Below are positions 36,005 through 49,051 of a DNA stretch of 64,000 nucleotides, in pieces. A model generated the notes under the pieces. It saw only the letters and a list, made by a program, of their open reading frames with translations. It ran no database searches and was not told where the DNA came from. Within the stretch, counting starts at the first letter, position 1; each line of letters starts with the position of its first letter. Source of the DNA: Hermodice carunculata (lineage: Eukaryota > Annelida > Polychaeta > Eunicida > Amphinomidae). The stretch is taken from assembly GCA_964020975.1 (NCBI GenBank), contig OZ026624.1, positions 34,680,050-34,744,049 of the forward strand, written 5' to 3'. The position numbers were made by a program, and so were the translations under genes.

Positions 36005-38559
36005 TTGTAATGAGGGAAAGTTTACATTGCTAGTATTACAGAGGTAATGCAGTGCCACTTGGGTATTTACCCAGCCCTTAAACATATCCGTCTGGTTAAA
36101 ACATATTCCTACATTATTTATATACATAGGACTTGTGCCTGGATTTTAAGTCACTTTCCAAATGCTAAATGTAGCCATAATTTATTTTACAATTACCTAT
36201 GGGACACCAAAAATACATTTTGCTGAAAATCTCGGAAAATGAAAATCTGTTAAAACCTAATACAATGAGGTATCTGCTAGGTAAAAAAACATAGTTAAGA
36301 CCAAGAGGATGTTAAAAAAAGCTAGTCTACAATTGCAAGATGATCGAAGGACCTGTGTCCCTGGCACAATATTTTCAATATACCACATAAGGGACCTATA
36401 CAACATAATAGCAAGAGGGTGAAAGAGTTGCAAAAGCTGTTGTGTTTATTGAAAGAATGTAAGAGCTAGACATAATAGGGATATCTTGAATCTGATCCCA
36501 AGGTTGTTCCTTAATATGAAATGGTATATATACAAGTAACAGGGAGGAAATGATATCGTTTAGCATTGGAACATGAACAACATAACAACATAGACAAATT
36601 GAGAGGTAAAAATATGATTTTTTGCATATTTGCCGGTGCAACAATTAATTACGGTAACGCAATGGTACCTGGTATTGTAGATTATATTATCAATAATAAA
36701 GCATAAATGTAAAGTATTAAAGTATAACAAATATACCACTTTACTTTCAAAGAGTACTGATATGGGATGTATGTTAGGGATGCTAACATGGGGTATCATA
36801 TTGTGTGAACACATTTGCTAGAATACATACTTGCTGTTAAATAAAAAGTGACAAAAGTGAAAAAATGTCTGTATATGGTCATGGAAAACGTCAGCATAGA
36901 TACAGTTCCAGTATGATGTTACGAAGATGAGATCTAGTGTATGTGCTTTGATGAGTGTTGCATCTGTTATTCTTTGCTGCAGACGAAATTTACTGATAAT
37001 GCAAAGAACAGAACGATCATCTGAAATTAAGCTATAATGATAGATACCTCTTACCTGCATCCAATGTTTCTTTGGCAAGGGTCGGTCGGTGGCACCTACA
37101 ACTTAGATCAAGGTCATTTAAAATAACTTACAGTAGACATGTTTCTACATTGGTCCTGTGTTGAAAATATCTAAGGCAAAGATACAATGGCACTAGGTAT
37201 GTATATTAAAATCAGCACACAACACATATTTCCTATGCATGGTGCATTTCGTATGTATTTTTTCTATCTTATGAGGTTCTTGAGATATGCTTCTGGACAG
37301 ATGGGTGGATGGATGGATGGACAATAGACGGATGGACCCACTGACTGTTCCTATCCTTACTAATTCACTGCCTCTTTGTGCGACCTTCGAGGGCGGCGGA
37401 CAAAACCAAAACCAAAACCAAAACAAAAATGTGCGTAGTTGATGGGCAAAAGTCAATGGCATGTTCTATACTCGAAGGCTCAAAAATTGCCAAACGGACG
37501 TTACATTCTCGATGCTCGATATTACAGCACCCGAAATTCTATGGTGATTTCATTTCTTTCCATGTTACAAGCAATTGCACACACACAAACATCGGTCCTT
37601 TGTATGTTTATACTTTCGGTGGTCATAGCAAAAGTCATTTAACTGCAATCTTTTGCTTTGAAAATTGGACAAATTCACATGCATTCAACAGTGGGCTTAA
37701 GATAGTCCCACAGACTAGTGACATAAAACCTTGACACCATATACATGTTCTTATGCAGTGTAACAAGTGTAGATTACGTTATGGTACGTTATTATCGAAT
37801 CATTCCAAAGAATATTGACAAAAATTCCAGCACAAAATATAGGTAAAAAATGGTAAATGTGCAAAGCAAACACTATGCACAGGAGAAGAATATATCTTTT
37901 ATAGCTTTGAAGTTCCCTAAAAAGCCAATGTCAAATACCCCTAATTACCATTTCTTGTGCCTCTGAGCACAGACGCACGATGAGCAATAAAATGTGTATT
38001 TCTGATACAGCATTTTCAATAAATCAATTTTTTATTCAAATTAGGATATAAGTAAGCTTAACGAGTGGGTTTCCTTGAGATTGCTATCTATTAATGACAC
38101 AATCCTTCCAGCCTGTGGACATCGTTATATCTTAGAAACGACTATTTACACTTTCGTTTGCACCAGACGTCATGAAAGTGCTCTCAATGAAATACAACAA
38201 ACCATTCCCGAAGTGTACGAGATTATGACCTCAGGAACTACAAAAATATTCTCCCGATAACTCTGTTCAGATCCTTGACTTGGAACAATGCTTATATGTC
38301 TGGTGCACCATGTCATCACAGAAATTAACAAAAACAACATGACCTGTACGGAGTCCAATGCGAAATCACATGATTTGTATACCCTTTTTGTCAGTGGAAT
38401 CGGATTTGTCGCTATATATTCAACCCACAGAACATTTTGTAATGCACGTTTACATATATGGCCTGGAGGTCAATACCAAATGCTTCATTGTATTTTTATT
38501 GTTAATGCCTGTATCAAATCTGGAAAACCATTGCTTTCCTTTTTCACAAAAAAATTGCA
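36005..38559. other. No recognisable gene
   Basis: AT-rich. Contains a (CCAAAA)4-like run (37399-37428) and a GGATGGATGGAT stretch near 37306. Open stretches up to 118 codons lack motifs. Confidence 0.4.
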
Positions 38560-38583
38560 TGCATACATACATACATACATACA

Positions 38584-38615
<32 letters not shown>

Positions 38616-38647
38616 CGCATACTTACATTCACGTGCATTTGTGTTTA

Positions 38648-38688
<41 letters not shown>
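38560..38688. repeat. (CATA)n and (TA)n microsatellites
   Basis: About 13 CATA units (38560-38613), then 35 bp of unique sequence, then 19 TA units (38650-38688). Confidence 0.95.
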
Positions 38689-38689
<1 letters not shown>

Positions 38690-39395
38690 CCAACGCATTC
38701 TAGTTTAGAAATTTAATGTCAAGTGGCAATCAAATCCAACCAGTAGCATTGGGTACCGAGGCTGTTAGTATCCTTGAAAGCCTGCTTATTTGAACTTCCA
38801 ACCTCTCATTTCCAAGATATCAAATGGCAAGCCAATTTTGGCTATGGTTAAGCCACGAATAATTGACACCATGATCAACTTAGAAATTTGGATCTATATT
38901 GAGAAGGGATGTTCCAGAATAAAAACAATCAGCAATAAATATTGCAGCACAGAGCGAGAAACGTGACCTAATTATTATATTTTGTGGAGCTTTTGAACGC
39001 ATTGTTGACTCCAGGTAGTCCACCTTGTCCTCTGGTTAATCTAATGCCAAGTACGGGGCAGCCCTTTTTAGCACGACTTCTGTTCAGGTGTATGCACTTT
39101 TACAACATATGAATGTGCGATTTTGGTGTTTATTCCTGGTATTTGAAGGAAGCATATTCCAAAGGGATTGCATTTAAATCCCGAAGGATTTCACGTTGAT
39201 TCTGCGGACATCTTTTCTCAAATTTGTCAGAAACATTTTAAAACAATGATAATTATCCGCCTTTATTCTAAAAGTCATTTATATAAGTATAATTGGCGAG
39301 TTATAGAGTGGAATATCGAATTCATATTTTAATCTACGCTTGCCAAATCCAGAATATTATGAGTATTGTATATGAATTATGGAGGTATATTTTAA
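38689..39395. other. No recognisable gene
   Basis: I see nothing in this stretch beyond AT-rich unique sequence. Confidence 0.4.
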
Positions 39396-39479
<84 letters not shown>

Positions 39480-39480
39480 G

Positions 39481-39549
<69 letters not shown>
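39396..39549. repeat. (TA)n microsatellite
   Basis: About 154 bp of TA with five scattered TATG interruptions. Confidence 0.95.
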
Positions 39550-39553
<4 letters not shown>

Positions 39554-40447
39554 TGTTTGAAAGCTACACGCATTAATAGCGATGTCACCACTACCTAAAG
39601 TCCGGGCTCTTTTGGCATGCTGCTGGTCGGCTTGACTATCTCGGCCTGGAGAATTTGGTTCCACTAGTCTGTGAGTCGCTGTGCCAATTAGTCCAGGTTG
39701 GCAACAGGTTCGTTGCTCTCTGATTCACGTGGAATTTCAGTAATTCGTGAAAGTGGTACTAGATGGTGCGATAAGGTCAAGCCTTGAATAGCACCATGCA
39801 TTCACGTTATGTAAACCAAAATAATAGAGTACAGTAAAAATACTGCTTTTATGGAACTTTAATACCTTAGTCAGAAGGGTATGACGAAAATTGAATAGGA
39901 TAACTTCATGACAGATAGATGCTAGATTTTGTTTTTGATAATTATATGAACAAAAACAGGCCTATCACAAACATCATAAAAATTGATTCAGAGTATATTA
40001 AAACGATGTATTGATTTTTAAAATCAAAGATTTTGACAGTAAACGACTTAAAATAAATTTGCAATGTCCTTTTTTTTAGGGGGGGGGGAGTCAAGCAGCA
40101 TTTTTCTGATTATGTGTGGCAAGACTCTCTTATAGTGAAAAGTAAAATTTTGCCTTCAATTTGTCCTGAGAAAGTTGCCGCACCGCTTTATGTCAAGCCT
40201 TGTACATATATAAGCCTTAATTATTGTGTACGCGAGGTTCCATGATACAAAGGGGAAATACCGAAAATTCAAGCCCAGATATGCATGCTTAGTATATATA
40301 TATATCACTTTCAAAACCCAAATTACTGAGTTACCTAGTTTTAATCTATCTTCCGGTGGAAGCCGGGGGACATATTGTTTTAGTGCCCATTCTTCCGCTT
40401 CTTCTGCTTCTTCTTGTTGTTGTTGTTCAGGTTCTTCAACGCTTGGT
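39550..40447. other. No recognisable gene
   Basis: A 10-bp G run lies at 40079-40088, and an imperfect CTT/GTT trinucleotide tract (40388-40440) leads into the tandem repeat. Confidence 0.4.
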
Positions 40448-40542
40448 TTCCGTGCGATAAGTCTTGAAGGACTTGACAGAATTTGATGAAACTTGATAGG
40501 ATTATGTATCTAGGCACGACCTAGGTTGGGATGGTATTTGGA

Positions 40543-40576
40543 TGACCTTGAGCGAATTCTCAAGGTCACAGGGTCA
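40543..40576. promoter_or_regulatory. Nuclear-receptor-like inverted half sites, unit 1
   Basis: TGACCTTGA (40543-40551) and TCAAGGTCA (40560-40568) form an inverted repeat. A GGGTCA half site follows 2 bp after the AGGTCA (a DR2 arrangement). TCAAGGTCA is the canonical extended half site of the ERR/SF-1/FTZ-F1 receptors. A match in a repeat does not show function. Confidence 0.4.
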
Positions 40577-40687
40577 CTTATGTGAAATTGGTTTCCTTTC
40601 GATAAGTCATGTAGAACGGGATGGAATTTGCTGAAACTTGGTAGGATTATGTATCTTGACAAGACTTAGGTTGGGATTGTATTTGGG

Positions 40688-40721
40688 TGACCTTGACCTA
40701 ATTTTCAAGGTCACAGGGTCA
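40688..40721. promoter_or_regulatory. Nuclear-receptor-like inverted half sites, unit 2
   Basis: Same arrangement as unit 1: arms at 40688-40696 and 40705-40713, then GGGTCA. The left side here reads TGACCTTGACCT, giving two abutting half sites on that strand. Confidence 0.4.
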
Positions 40722-40848
40722 TTTATGTGAAATTTGTTTCTCTGCAATAAGTCTTGAAGAACTTCATGAAAATTGCTAGAGTAATGTATCAAGGTGAGAG
40801 CTAAAATAGGATTGTAATTTTCAAGCAAACTTGGTCATTTGTAATTTG

Positions 40849-41426
40849 TTATCACCTGTAGCTTATTCAGAGACGTAAGTATTCTACCGGGAGACATTTG
40901 ATTTTCTGTTGGAAAATCAGTCTGTTCTAGTTTGTTACATGTATTTTAGGCTGAAATATGCTCATTTCAACATATCTTGTTAAAGCACAAGTGCATTATA
41001 TCCTTGAGATGAATTGTACATGAATATATCATTGTGACCCAGATACTTTGACCCATTGACATACCTGCAATTCATAACATGTATTTTAGTACTGCTATCC
41101 GCCTCTATTGGCATTCATGAAACAAGTTGAGTGATGCGGATCTAGTATAAGGTGAAGAGTGAATGTGTTTATGAGAGTGATCAAGATATTTGACCATGTG
41201 CTTTCTCTTTCTGATACGACACATCCCAGAGTTCAAAGGTTATGTAGCTTACATATATTAATTAAGACTGCCTCAGCCATTGAAATGTTCTGTCAATGGT
41301 GCTATGTTTCCTTATAGATCGGGATACAGAATATACGTGTATTAATACTAAGCAAAAGGTATTAGTCACTCTACTCGACCAGACTTCTCACCCTTTATTT
41401 CACGTACACTGCTGTGTTTAATAATG
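40849..41426. other. No recognisable gene
   Basis: Unassigned AT-rich sequence between the tandem repeat and the palindrome array. Confidence 0.4.
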
Positions 41427-42615
41427 CACAAAACCCCCAGTTTCGTTCATTAGACCCTGGATTTCTTTTTTGAAAACCCTGGATTTTGTAGGGAAACTGG
41501 GAGTTTTGCTAACAAAATCATAGGCTTTATCACCTAACCCTGCGTTTTTGCTTAGTAATTGAACTTTGATATGATTTTGGAGTTTTGAATTTTGAGCACG
41601 AAAGACTCAATTTAAGAGCAAAACGCTGAGTTTTGATCACAAAACCCTTGGTTTTGCCAGAAAACTTTGGATTTCGTAACACTATAAAATTACAGACCGA
41701 AACCCACGGTTTTGCTATCCATTAAACCCTGGTTTTGTAAAGTGTGAGAACTAAATCCTGGGTTTTGCGAGATTGCAAAACTCTGGGTTTTGTGACATCA
41801 CAGAGTCCTTGGTTTTGAAAAAGTGCAATACCCAGGGTTTTGTTACCAACTAACCATGACAGTTGTTACTTGGTAGGCCAGTCAACATACAAATAGCGCC
41901 AAACAACAAGTGGTTTAATTAGTGTGATCATTCACATCATTATTGGTTACCACACACATGGTCTAAATTGAGTTCCATATGACACAGTCAGGCTATATTT
42001 GCTTCTAGTTGTGATCACTGTCGCGAACAGCTGTTTTCACTTACGACAGTGTAAAGTAAGTGCAAAATAATTCAATTTGTTTTGATTTGAGCATCCAATC
42101 ACACACCGAAAGCCGTGTTGTGAGTGGTTGGTGTATCCATATGACCAATAATTTGGCGGTAAATTACAAAACCATGGATTTGCGACATCACAAATCCCAG
42201 AGCTCTGTTAATTATTCAAAATAATTGAACTGCAAAACCCCGAGCTATCATAACAAAACTCAGGGTGTGGAAAGAAAAGCATGAGTTTTGTGAAAAGATT
42301 GAATAAGAAAGCAAAACCCTGGTATATGTTACAAAACCCGGATATTTGTGTACACGTTTCTGATTTTGATACAAAAGCTTTGGTCTTGCGAATAGTCCAG
42401 GATTCTGTGCATTAGTTGAAACAAAATGCAAAAGTTGTGATATATGTTTTGTTATCCTGGGTAGTTAATAAAACCTAGGGTTTTATCACAAAACCCTGGG
42501 TTTTGTAAACTACCTAGGATAACAAAATTCGCAAGCAAAACTCAGGGTATTGTTACAAAGCACGTGGTTTTACGTACAATATCCTGGGTTTTGTTTGAAA
42601 ACCAAGCGTTCTGTG
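41427..42615. mobile_element. Palindrome-array element (CAAAACCCWGGGTTTTG)
   Basis: About 33 degenerate copies of a 17-bp palindrome, consensus CAAAACCCWGGGTTTTG, spaced mostly 21-25 bp apart. Good examples are near 41636, 41751, 41775, 41823, 42310 and 42488. They form two blocks (41427-41842 and 42166-42615) around a palindrome-free centre of about 320 bp. The outer ends (CACAAAACCCCCAG and the inverse of CTTGGTTTTCAAAC...CTGTG) are loosely inverted. No coding region is visible. It could be a non-autonomous element with subterminal palindromes or an old minisatellite with an insertion. Confidence 0.65.
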
Positions 42616-44479
42616 AATTATTGAGCAGTACAACGTCTATCCACTCCGTCAACATTTCGGGTAAGTGCAACTGGTAATTATGGAAAGGATATCAATAGTT
42701 AAAAACAACACAAATTTAGCACTGACGGGATTTAAAACAGATGCGGGTACCCGTTCTTAAACAATTTGAAGAAGTAATAGTCCCAAGAAATGTCTCTTTG
42801 TAATTGTGAATTGGCCAAATTGTATCCGTGGAAGTTGTGCATATCAAAGTTGGCCTTTTACTTGCCTGTTAAAGCTAACCATACAGCAATTGGGTGTGAA
42901 GATGCGTGAACCATCCATCTTAATAACTTCTGTATATATTGTTTACTTTTTAAGATTTATAGGCCACAGGCGTTATTAAAACATGTTCAACTGTACCAGT
43001 ACTTGAGTTGAACTTTTTATTTGGATTCTTCTTTTTCTTGAAAAACCTTACCCGAAAAGGTTATATTGGAGATTCAGCCAGTTGAAATATCCATGTATGA
43101 ATTTTCTGGTTAGTTACACGCCATTTTATCGTGTTTGTTGTTTTGTTCCCAGTCAGAAATATAACTTAAAGTAGGAGTTGGTTAACAAAAAAAACAAAAA
43201 CAACAAAAAAAAAAAAAAAAAAAAAAAAAAAACAAGGAACAAAAAAAACAAACAAAAAAAAAACAAAAAAAAACAACAACCCTAGGTTATATATCTTGAC
43301 ATAGTATGAAGAGTTGTAAATCAATTTATGATATACAGTATCAGCTCGACATTACTAATATTTGCCTGACAAGATCCAGTGTTTCCAAGCGCAACATTTT
43401 TCTCTGAAGGAGATAATTAATATCTTTGCATACGTACATCACAGGATGCACTATAGTATACATTTCATGATTTTATCTTATGTTGTTCGTTACATATAGA
43501 ACCATATGGACTTGTCACTTGAAAAAAAGTGAAGGTCAACATGAGCCTCTACTGTACATTACACCATCCTGTCTGAAACATTTCATTAGTTTTTCTTCCG
43601 AATGGATGTAATAGACGGACAAACGTACCGTTGCCACTATCCCTACAGTTTCGATATCTTCCTATGTCACCTTTGGTGGCAAAAAACAACAATATAAACC
43701 ACATCTGGTGATCTGGTACTTATGCTTTAAAGCGATAAAAAACAGGTCTCCACAGGTCACAAAAAGATGCTACTGTCCTACTGGAAAGCTGAATCCTTTG
43801 ATACATGGTATGTCTTGCCATGGGATTAAAATCTATTTGTGCTTTAACTACATCTGGCTGCTTGTATGTTTCCTCGGAAACGGAGAGATGTACTATATAT
43901 CTTTTATCTCTGTTTATTGTTTTGTAAAGGATACGAGGTAAGATATGTCTGGTATATCTCGTATTATACGTGATGCGCTTCATAACCCACACTATGCGTT
44001 CAAAGGTCTCAACGAATTTATCAGCAGAAGACAGAAATTGTAAGATTCGCATATTTCCATACAAGGATACCTGTTAATGCATACCGCCAAAGAGTTTGTT
44101 TTATTCATGCATTTAATAAATGACTAAACCGGCGTCATGCAAGCTCTTATTAAAACAATTAATCTATAAACCACGTTATATTGCAGGAAAATGGGTTCCT
44201 GTAATTATTTAGCAATGACAATGTAATATCTTTAAAGATACAAATATGAAAATCCAGTTATATGTATAAACCCTATCTCTCGCTCCAACTGACCTATCAT
44301 GCACTGGTAAAGTAAGCTTACATCGTCCAAACAGATGCTTCTGTTTGCAGGTTGTCGAGAATTCATGGCTTTGTCAGAGGTCACAATTTGAAAGCAGGGT
44401 AAATTGATTTCTGCGTGGTCTAATGTCGTGGAGGAAAACTTGAAGTGTATTATGAACATGATGCCAGCTTTTTGCACAC
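42616..44479. other. No recognisable gene; A-rich tract
   Basis: 43190-43280 is an A-rich stretch with scattered C's (poly-A and CAAAAA). A 114-codon minus-strand frame (44064-43720) overlaps a 77-codon plus-strand frame that ends at a GTAAGA donor-like site; neither shows a domain. Confidence 0.4.
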
Positions 44480-44556
44480 GTATGTATGTATGTATGTATG
44501 TATGTATGTATGTATGTATGTATGTATGTATGTATGTATGTATGTATGTATGTATA
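44480..44556. repeat. (TATG)n microsatellite
   Basis: About 19 TATG units without interruption. Confidence 0.95.
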
Positions 44557-46193
44557 TAACTTGTTCTGAGGAGTCGCCAGTAGCGTGTTCTATAACATGG
44601 GTGATTGTGAGCTTTTGTGTCGACGTTCTACGAATATTAATATATCAAACTTGGCGTAGTCAGTTGTAAAATTGTCTGTTTTTTTGTCCCTTTAGTGTGC
44701 AGATATTGCAGAGACATTTTTCTTGATGGGGGGGGGGGGGGTCTTGTTGCTTTCTGCCTCCCAGAGTACTTATTTCAGTGTAATGTGCATAATGGAATTG
44801 CGCGAAATAGGTCCTCCTGGGGGATTTTATCGACAACATTGCATAAAAACTTAATGCCGGCTCAGCAGATTGTGTCTAAATATGAGAATTGGTTATAAAG
44901 TGTACTTTTATCGTTGTGTCTTGTAGGTTTTTCCTGATTGTTTTTAAACAGCATTTTATTTCTTTCAGAAATAACTCTTACTCTGATGGAAAGCAAAGAA
45001 TAAGTACCAACATAACATGTAACATAATTATATCCAATACATATATCAAATTTCTGGCACAAGCTACCATTTCCAAGTGACAGTTGACTTTAGTTTGCCA
45101 CACAAAGATATAATTGTAAATGACAATATACTTAAAGTGTACCACAGTGAGAGTAAAGGTAACATGCATTTCTTTCTTCCCTTCATATTACAGTTAGTAT
45201 CTGTAATACATTAGATTATTCTAAAAAAAACCTTTAAACTCCATTCATAACCTTATTTGTCTTCACTTGCAGCTATCAGGATTTTTTCTTGTTTCAATTA
45301 AAGGTAAAAAATCCCCTAATAACAATCAGAGGCAGTCACGAGATAAAAAACCTGAAAATTCTTTATACAACAATTGTCTTATTAACATTTAATAACATAC
45401 ATATGTAGAATAAAGTCTGTACCCAATATAGATTTGACTTGATTCAAGTTTCCCGTATCATACATTCATACTTGGATGTTCATTGGAGGTGCAATAGTTG
45501 ATCATAAAAGAGCTGAATCTGTTGTCAGATCTATGTCGAGGCTGGTGGACAAATCTTCCAAGTGTCCTCCAGTAGGATAAAAGTACCATGCCGTTTGTCA
45601 GTACAGCTACATTAGTATATAGAAGGTGTGGTTGTTCAGACAACCTGATTTTTACAGTTAAAAAATCTGCTGATATCTAATACCCACATTTGTGTGGTTG
45701 TCAATTACAAATACCTGGAAGTTAGAATGATGTGTCCACCTGCACAAGATCATGCCCCAGTTTCTTCCTCGTCTTGTGTATCTGAGCACTGATAACCTGC
45801 TTTACCGGTTGTTACCTCAAGTGACTTGGCTTATTACTGTCATTGAACAAGACGGCTGAGTCGGCTTTTTTCTCTTTAAAAATTTGAAGACTACAATTAT
45901 ACTGAAAACAAACTTAATTATAATGGAACTAATGTTCTTGTTTCTTCTATTTCTTTGGAGAACAGCACCAAAAGGGAAAATTGTACTGTTTCTCATCTTT
46001 GATTTTCTTTGTTTTATTTCTGTGTTCCTGAGAAAAAAAAGGACATTCACTTCTTGTTGTGAAAACAGGAAACAGTTTTATCATAAGCTCAAAATACAGC
46101 TCAAATATATTACTTTACACACGTCTACACTAACTACTAATATCTCTAGTAAACCCAAATTCATAAACCTAGAAAATAAATACAACTGAGGAA
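44557..46193. other. No recognisable gene
   Basis: A 14-bp G run lies at 44728-44741. The Leu/Phe-rich 101-codon frame at 45884-46189 ends just before the LINE reading begins and might be LINE 5' sequence, but it has no motif. Confidence 0.4.
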
Positions 46194-47043
46194 ATATTAC
46201 ATTCTGGTGGTGTATACAATGATTCTTTAAAAACGTTAACTGATCAATATGAAAATGAAAATGAAGGTGATGATAAACAGATAGATCTAATAACTAATTC
46301 CTCCTGTTATTTTGAAGAACTTGGAAATTTATTAATTTCAAAAAGGGCCCATTTCACTGAATTAAGTACACATATCAATTCGGCTCATGCTATGTTTGCC
46401 GAAATAGAAGCTTTCATATATGAGCTTCGTCAAAATCAGTTCGAATTAAGTGCAATCTATTTGCAGGAATGTTATTCCAAAGAAAATACTGACCTTTCCC
46501 TGGTGCAGAGTGAACCTAACACCTGTATTTCGCAGAGTAAAACATTCTTCAAAGGGTGGTTTAATCATTTATTTGAATAATAAATACAATTATCGTGATA
46601 CGACGCTACATAATAGCTCAAAATTATGGGAAGGTCAGTTTATAGTGGAATGTGGTAGCGAGTTAATTAAAATCACATAATATTTAGAAACGTATACAGA
46701 GCACCCAGAGATTCTGTAGAGAACTACCGCATCTTTATTAACGAATTTTCACAATTGTTATCGGAATTACAAGCAAAAAATCAGGAGGGTATTATATGCA
46801 GTGATTTCAATATTGATTTACTGAAAATACATTAACGTGAGATATTTAATGAATTTTTCGATACAATAATGATGCATAGTTTCTTCCCCAAAATAACTTT
46901 TCCAACCAGTTTTTCAAACACCAAAGGCACATTAATTGATAACGTACTATGTAGAATCAGTGATATATCTCTGACAGCAACTTTCCGGATTATGGTAAAA
47001 ATTCACTGATTTCAACCATATTTTTTCTGCCTGAACGCCCCAA

Positions 47044-47126
47044 TTTAAAAAAACAAAACAAAAAACAAAAAAAAAAAACAAAAACAAAAACAAAAAAACA
47101 AAAACGAAAACAAAAAACAAAAAAAC

Positions 47127-47157
<31 letters not shown>
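47044..47157. repeat. A-rich (CAAAA)n-like tract inside the LINE
   Basis: About 115 bp of A's with regularly scattered C's, within the LINE between endonuclease and linker. The Phe-rich minus-strand frame across it is an artefact. Confidence 0.9.
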
Positions 47158-47849
47158 TCACCAAAGCTATTTAAAATTACCAAACAATCCTCGTCGGATC
47201 TAATTGGATTTCATGACAAAATTCAAGAGAGTGACATTTGTTTAAAAAAAAAATATAGATGCTAATGGCAATCCAAACGATAATTATAATATTCTAAATA
47301 ATATAATAACAGAAGCAAAACACAAACATATCCCATGCAAATTAGAAAATTTCCGAAAACATACACATAAATAAACATAACTGGATAACAGCAAGAACTC
47401 TACTGTCAATCAAATTCAGATATAATATGTATAAGTGATTAAAATGTACTCCCAGATTTCAATTTGTTTTTATCCTTAAAGACAAATCTATCGACTTATA
47501 ATAATATTTTTTAAAAACCCATTCATAGACCTATAATAAAGTTTAATGAAACTTGTTTTCAGCGATATCAAAATGATAAAAGGAAACATGGACATCCTTA
47601 AAGGAAATACTCTTGAAAACAAAAACAAAACTTCCAGAATTCTTAACCAAAAATACAGGAAGAATTAAAGATAAATTAACCATCGCAAATACATTTTATA
47701 ATTTCTTCACAAACGTAGGTCTTGACCTAGTGAATGAGAGGACAGAGCCCCGGAAAATGGCTACAAGCAGTACTTAAGCTAAACAATTGAACATAGATTT
47801 AAATTTTAATATGCTGATGCTGATGTCATCAATGACATTATCGAAAATT

Positions 47850-49051
47850 TAAAAACCAAAACAAGTCAAGGTGTTGCTGGTATGTGAACAAAACTATTAA
47901 AATTAATTAAAGATACTGTTCCAAACCGTTGACAATAATCATAAATCAGACTTTAGTAAATGGTATTTTTCCAGGAAAATTAAAAATTGCCAAAGTAACT
48001 CCAATCTATAAAAAAAAAGAAAATGGACACCTTTTTACCAATTATCGTCCCATATCAATATTACCTGCATTCTCCAAAGTTTTTGAAAAAGTAACATTCA
48101 ACCTGTTCTATGATTATTTCAATCGTTATAAATTATTTTATAGTAGTCAGTATGGTTTCCGAAAATATCACTCAACTGAATAAGCTGCTGTTGAGTTAAT
48201 AAATAATATATTTAAGGAAATAGATATTGGAAATCTTCCCATATGTATATTTTTGGACATATCGAAAACTTTTGATACTTTAAATCATGAAATTTTGATC
48301 AATAAATTGAAATATCATGGTATTCAATGTATATCATTGAGAGTGCTTGAAAGCTTCTTAACTAATCTTAAACAGTACGTTGAATATGATGATGTAAATT
48401 GTTATCTACTACCTATAACAACTGCAGTTACACAAGGCTCAATTTTAATACCTTTGTTATTCCTCATATATGCAAATGATTTAGCTAGTGCTAGTCCCAA
48501 ATTCGTACTAATAATGTTTGCCGACGACTCTACCCTATCCGCTTGTTTAAATCAATTTGGAACCAACACAATTCATGATATTGACAAAAATATAAATTCC
48601 GAACTTTATAAAATCACTTAGTGGTTGGATGATAAAAAGTTATCTCGAATTGTTAAAAAAAAAACCAAAATATATGATAAGCCACCAACCCCCAAAAAAT
48701 TCAAAATTTCTATTATATAAAAAAAAAATCTTAATTGAACGGGTTGAAACTTTTCATTTTCTAGGTATTGTATTTGATACAAACCTTACTTGGAAGTCTC
48801 ATATAATTAAAATAAGTAGTAAGATCTCAAAATCTCTAGGGAGTTTGAACAAACTGAAAATAATTCTACCAATTGATCCAAAACTCAAATTTTATAGTTC
48901 CATCTTTCTTTCCCATATAAATTATGGGATTCTTCTTTTGGGGTTTAAAAGCCCTAGCCTAAAAACAATTCAAAAGAAAGTCATCAGAACCATACCATGC
49001 AGTAAATACAAAGCACATACTGACCCATTGTTTAAAAAACTATGGTTATAA
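47850..49051 (+). pseudogene. Reverse transcriptase of the AT-rich LINE
   Basis: One frame runs from about 47929 to 48621 with a single internal stop (TAA 48181-48183) and a terminal TAG (48619-48621). Motifs: KTSQGVAG (about 47860), KVTPIYKKKENG, NYRPISILPAFSKVFEKV, QYGFRKYHSTE, FLDISKTFDTLNHEIL, TQGSILIPLLFLIYANDL and the catalytic FADDS (48517-48531). After WLDDKKLS the reading continues in another frame (48629-49051), most simply through a length change in the A run near 48653-48664: FHFLGIVFDTNLTWKSHI and ISKSLGSLNKLKIILP, the usual post-RT block. The catalytic Asp pair is intact. The Gly-Pro after the QGSIL block reads Ile-Pro. Confidence 0.85.

Larger units (their letters stand above)
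40448..40848 (+). repeat. 144-bp tandem repeat with inverted TCAAGGTCA sites
   Basis: Two full units (40448-40591, 40592-40735) and a degenerate third (40736-40848). Each begins GTTTCC/GTTTCT..CGATAAGTC and contains GAAACTTGGTAGGATTATG. Units 1 and 2 each contain TGACCTTGA, an 8-bp spacer, then TCAAGGTCA and CAGGGTCA. The 9-bp arms and 8-bp spacer are exactly kept in both units while the spacer sequence differs. From memory this is a repeat type widespread in bivalves and gastropods. Confidence 0.85.

Noticed and set aside
41427-42615. CRISPR-like regular repeat array
   Set aside because: The short palindromic repeats are degenerate, spacers are only 4-8 bp, and the surroundings are animal DNA with LINEs and SINEs. 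There are no cas genes.
43720-44064. 114-codon minus-strand frame and the opposed 77-codon plus-strand frame with a donor-like GTAAGA
   Set aside because: A faint resemblance of the plus-strand peptide to a receptor membrane helix was considered, but there is no upstream acceptor or neighbouring exon, and no motif on either strand.
46947-47183. Phe-rich minus-strand frame
   Set aside because: Artefact of the A-rich tract inside the plus-strand LINE.
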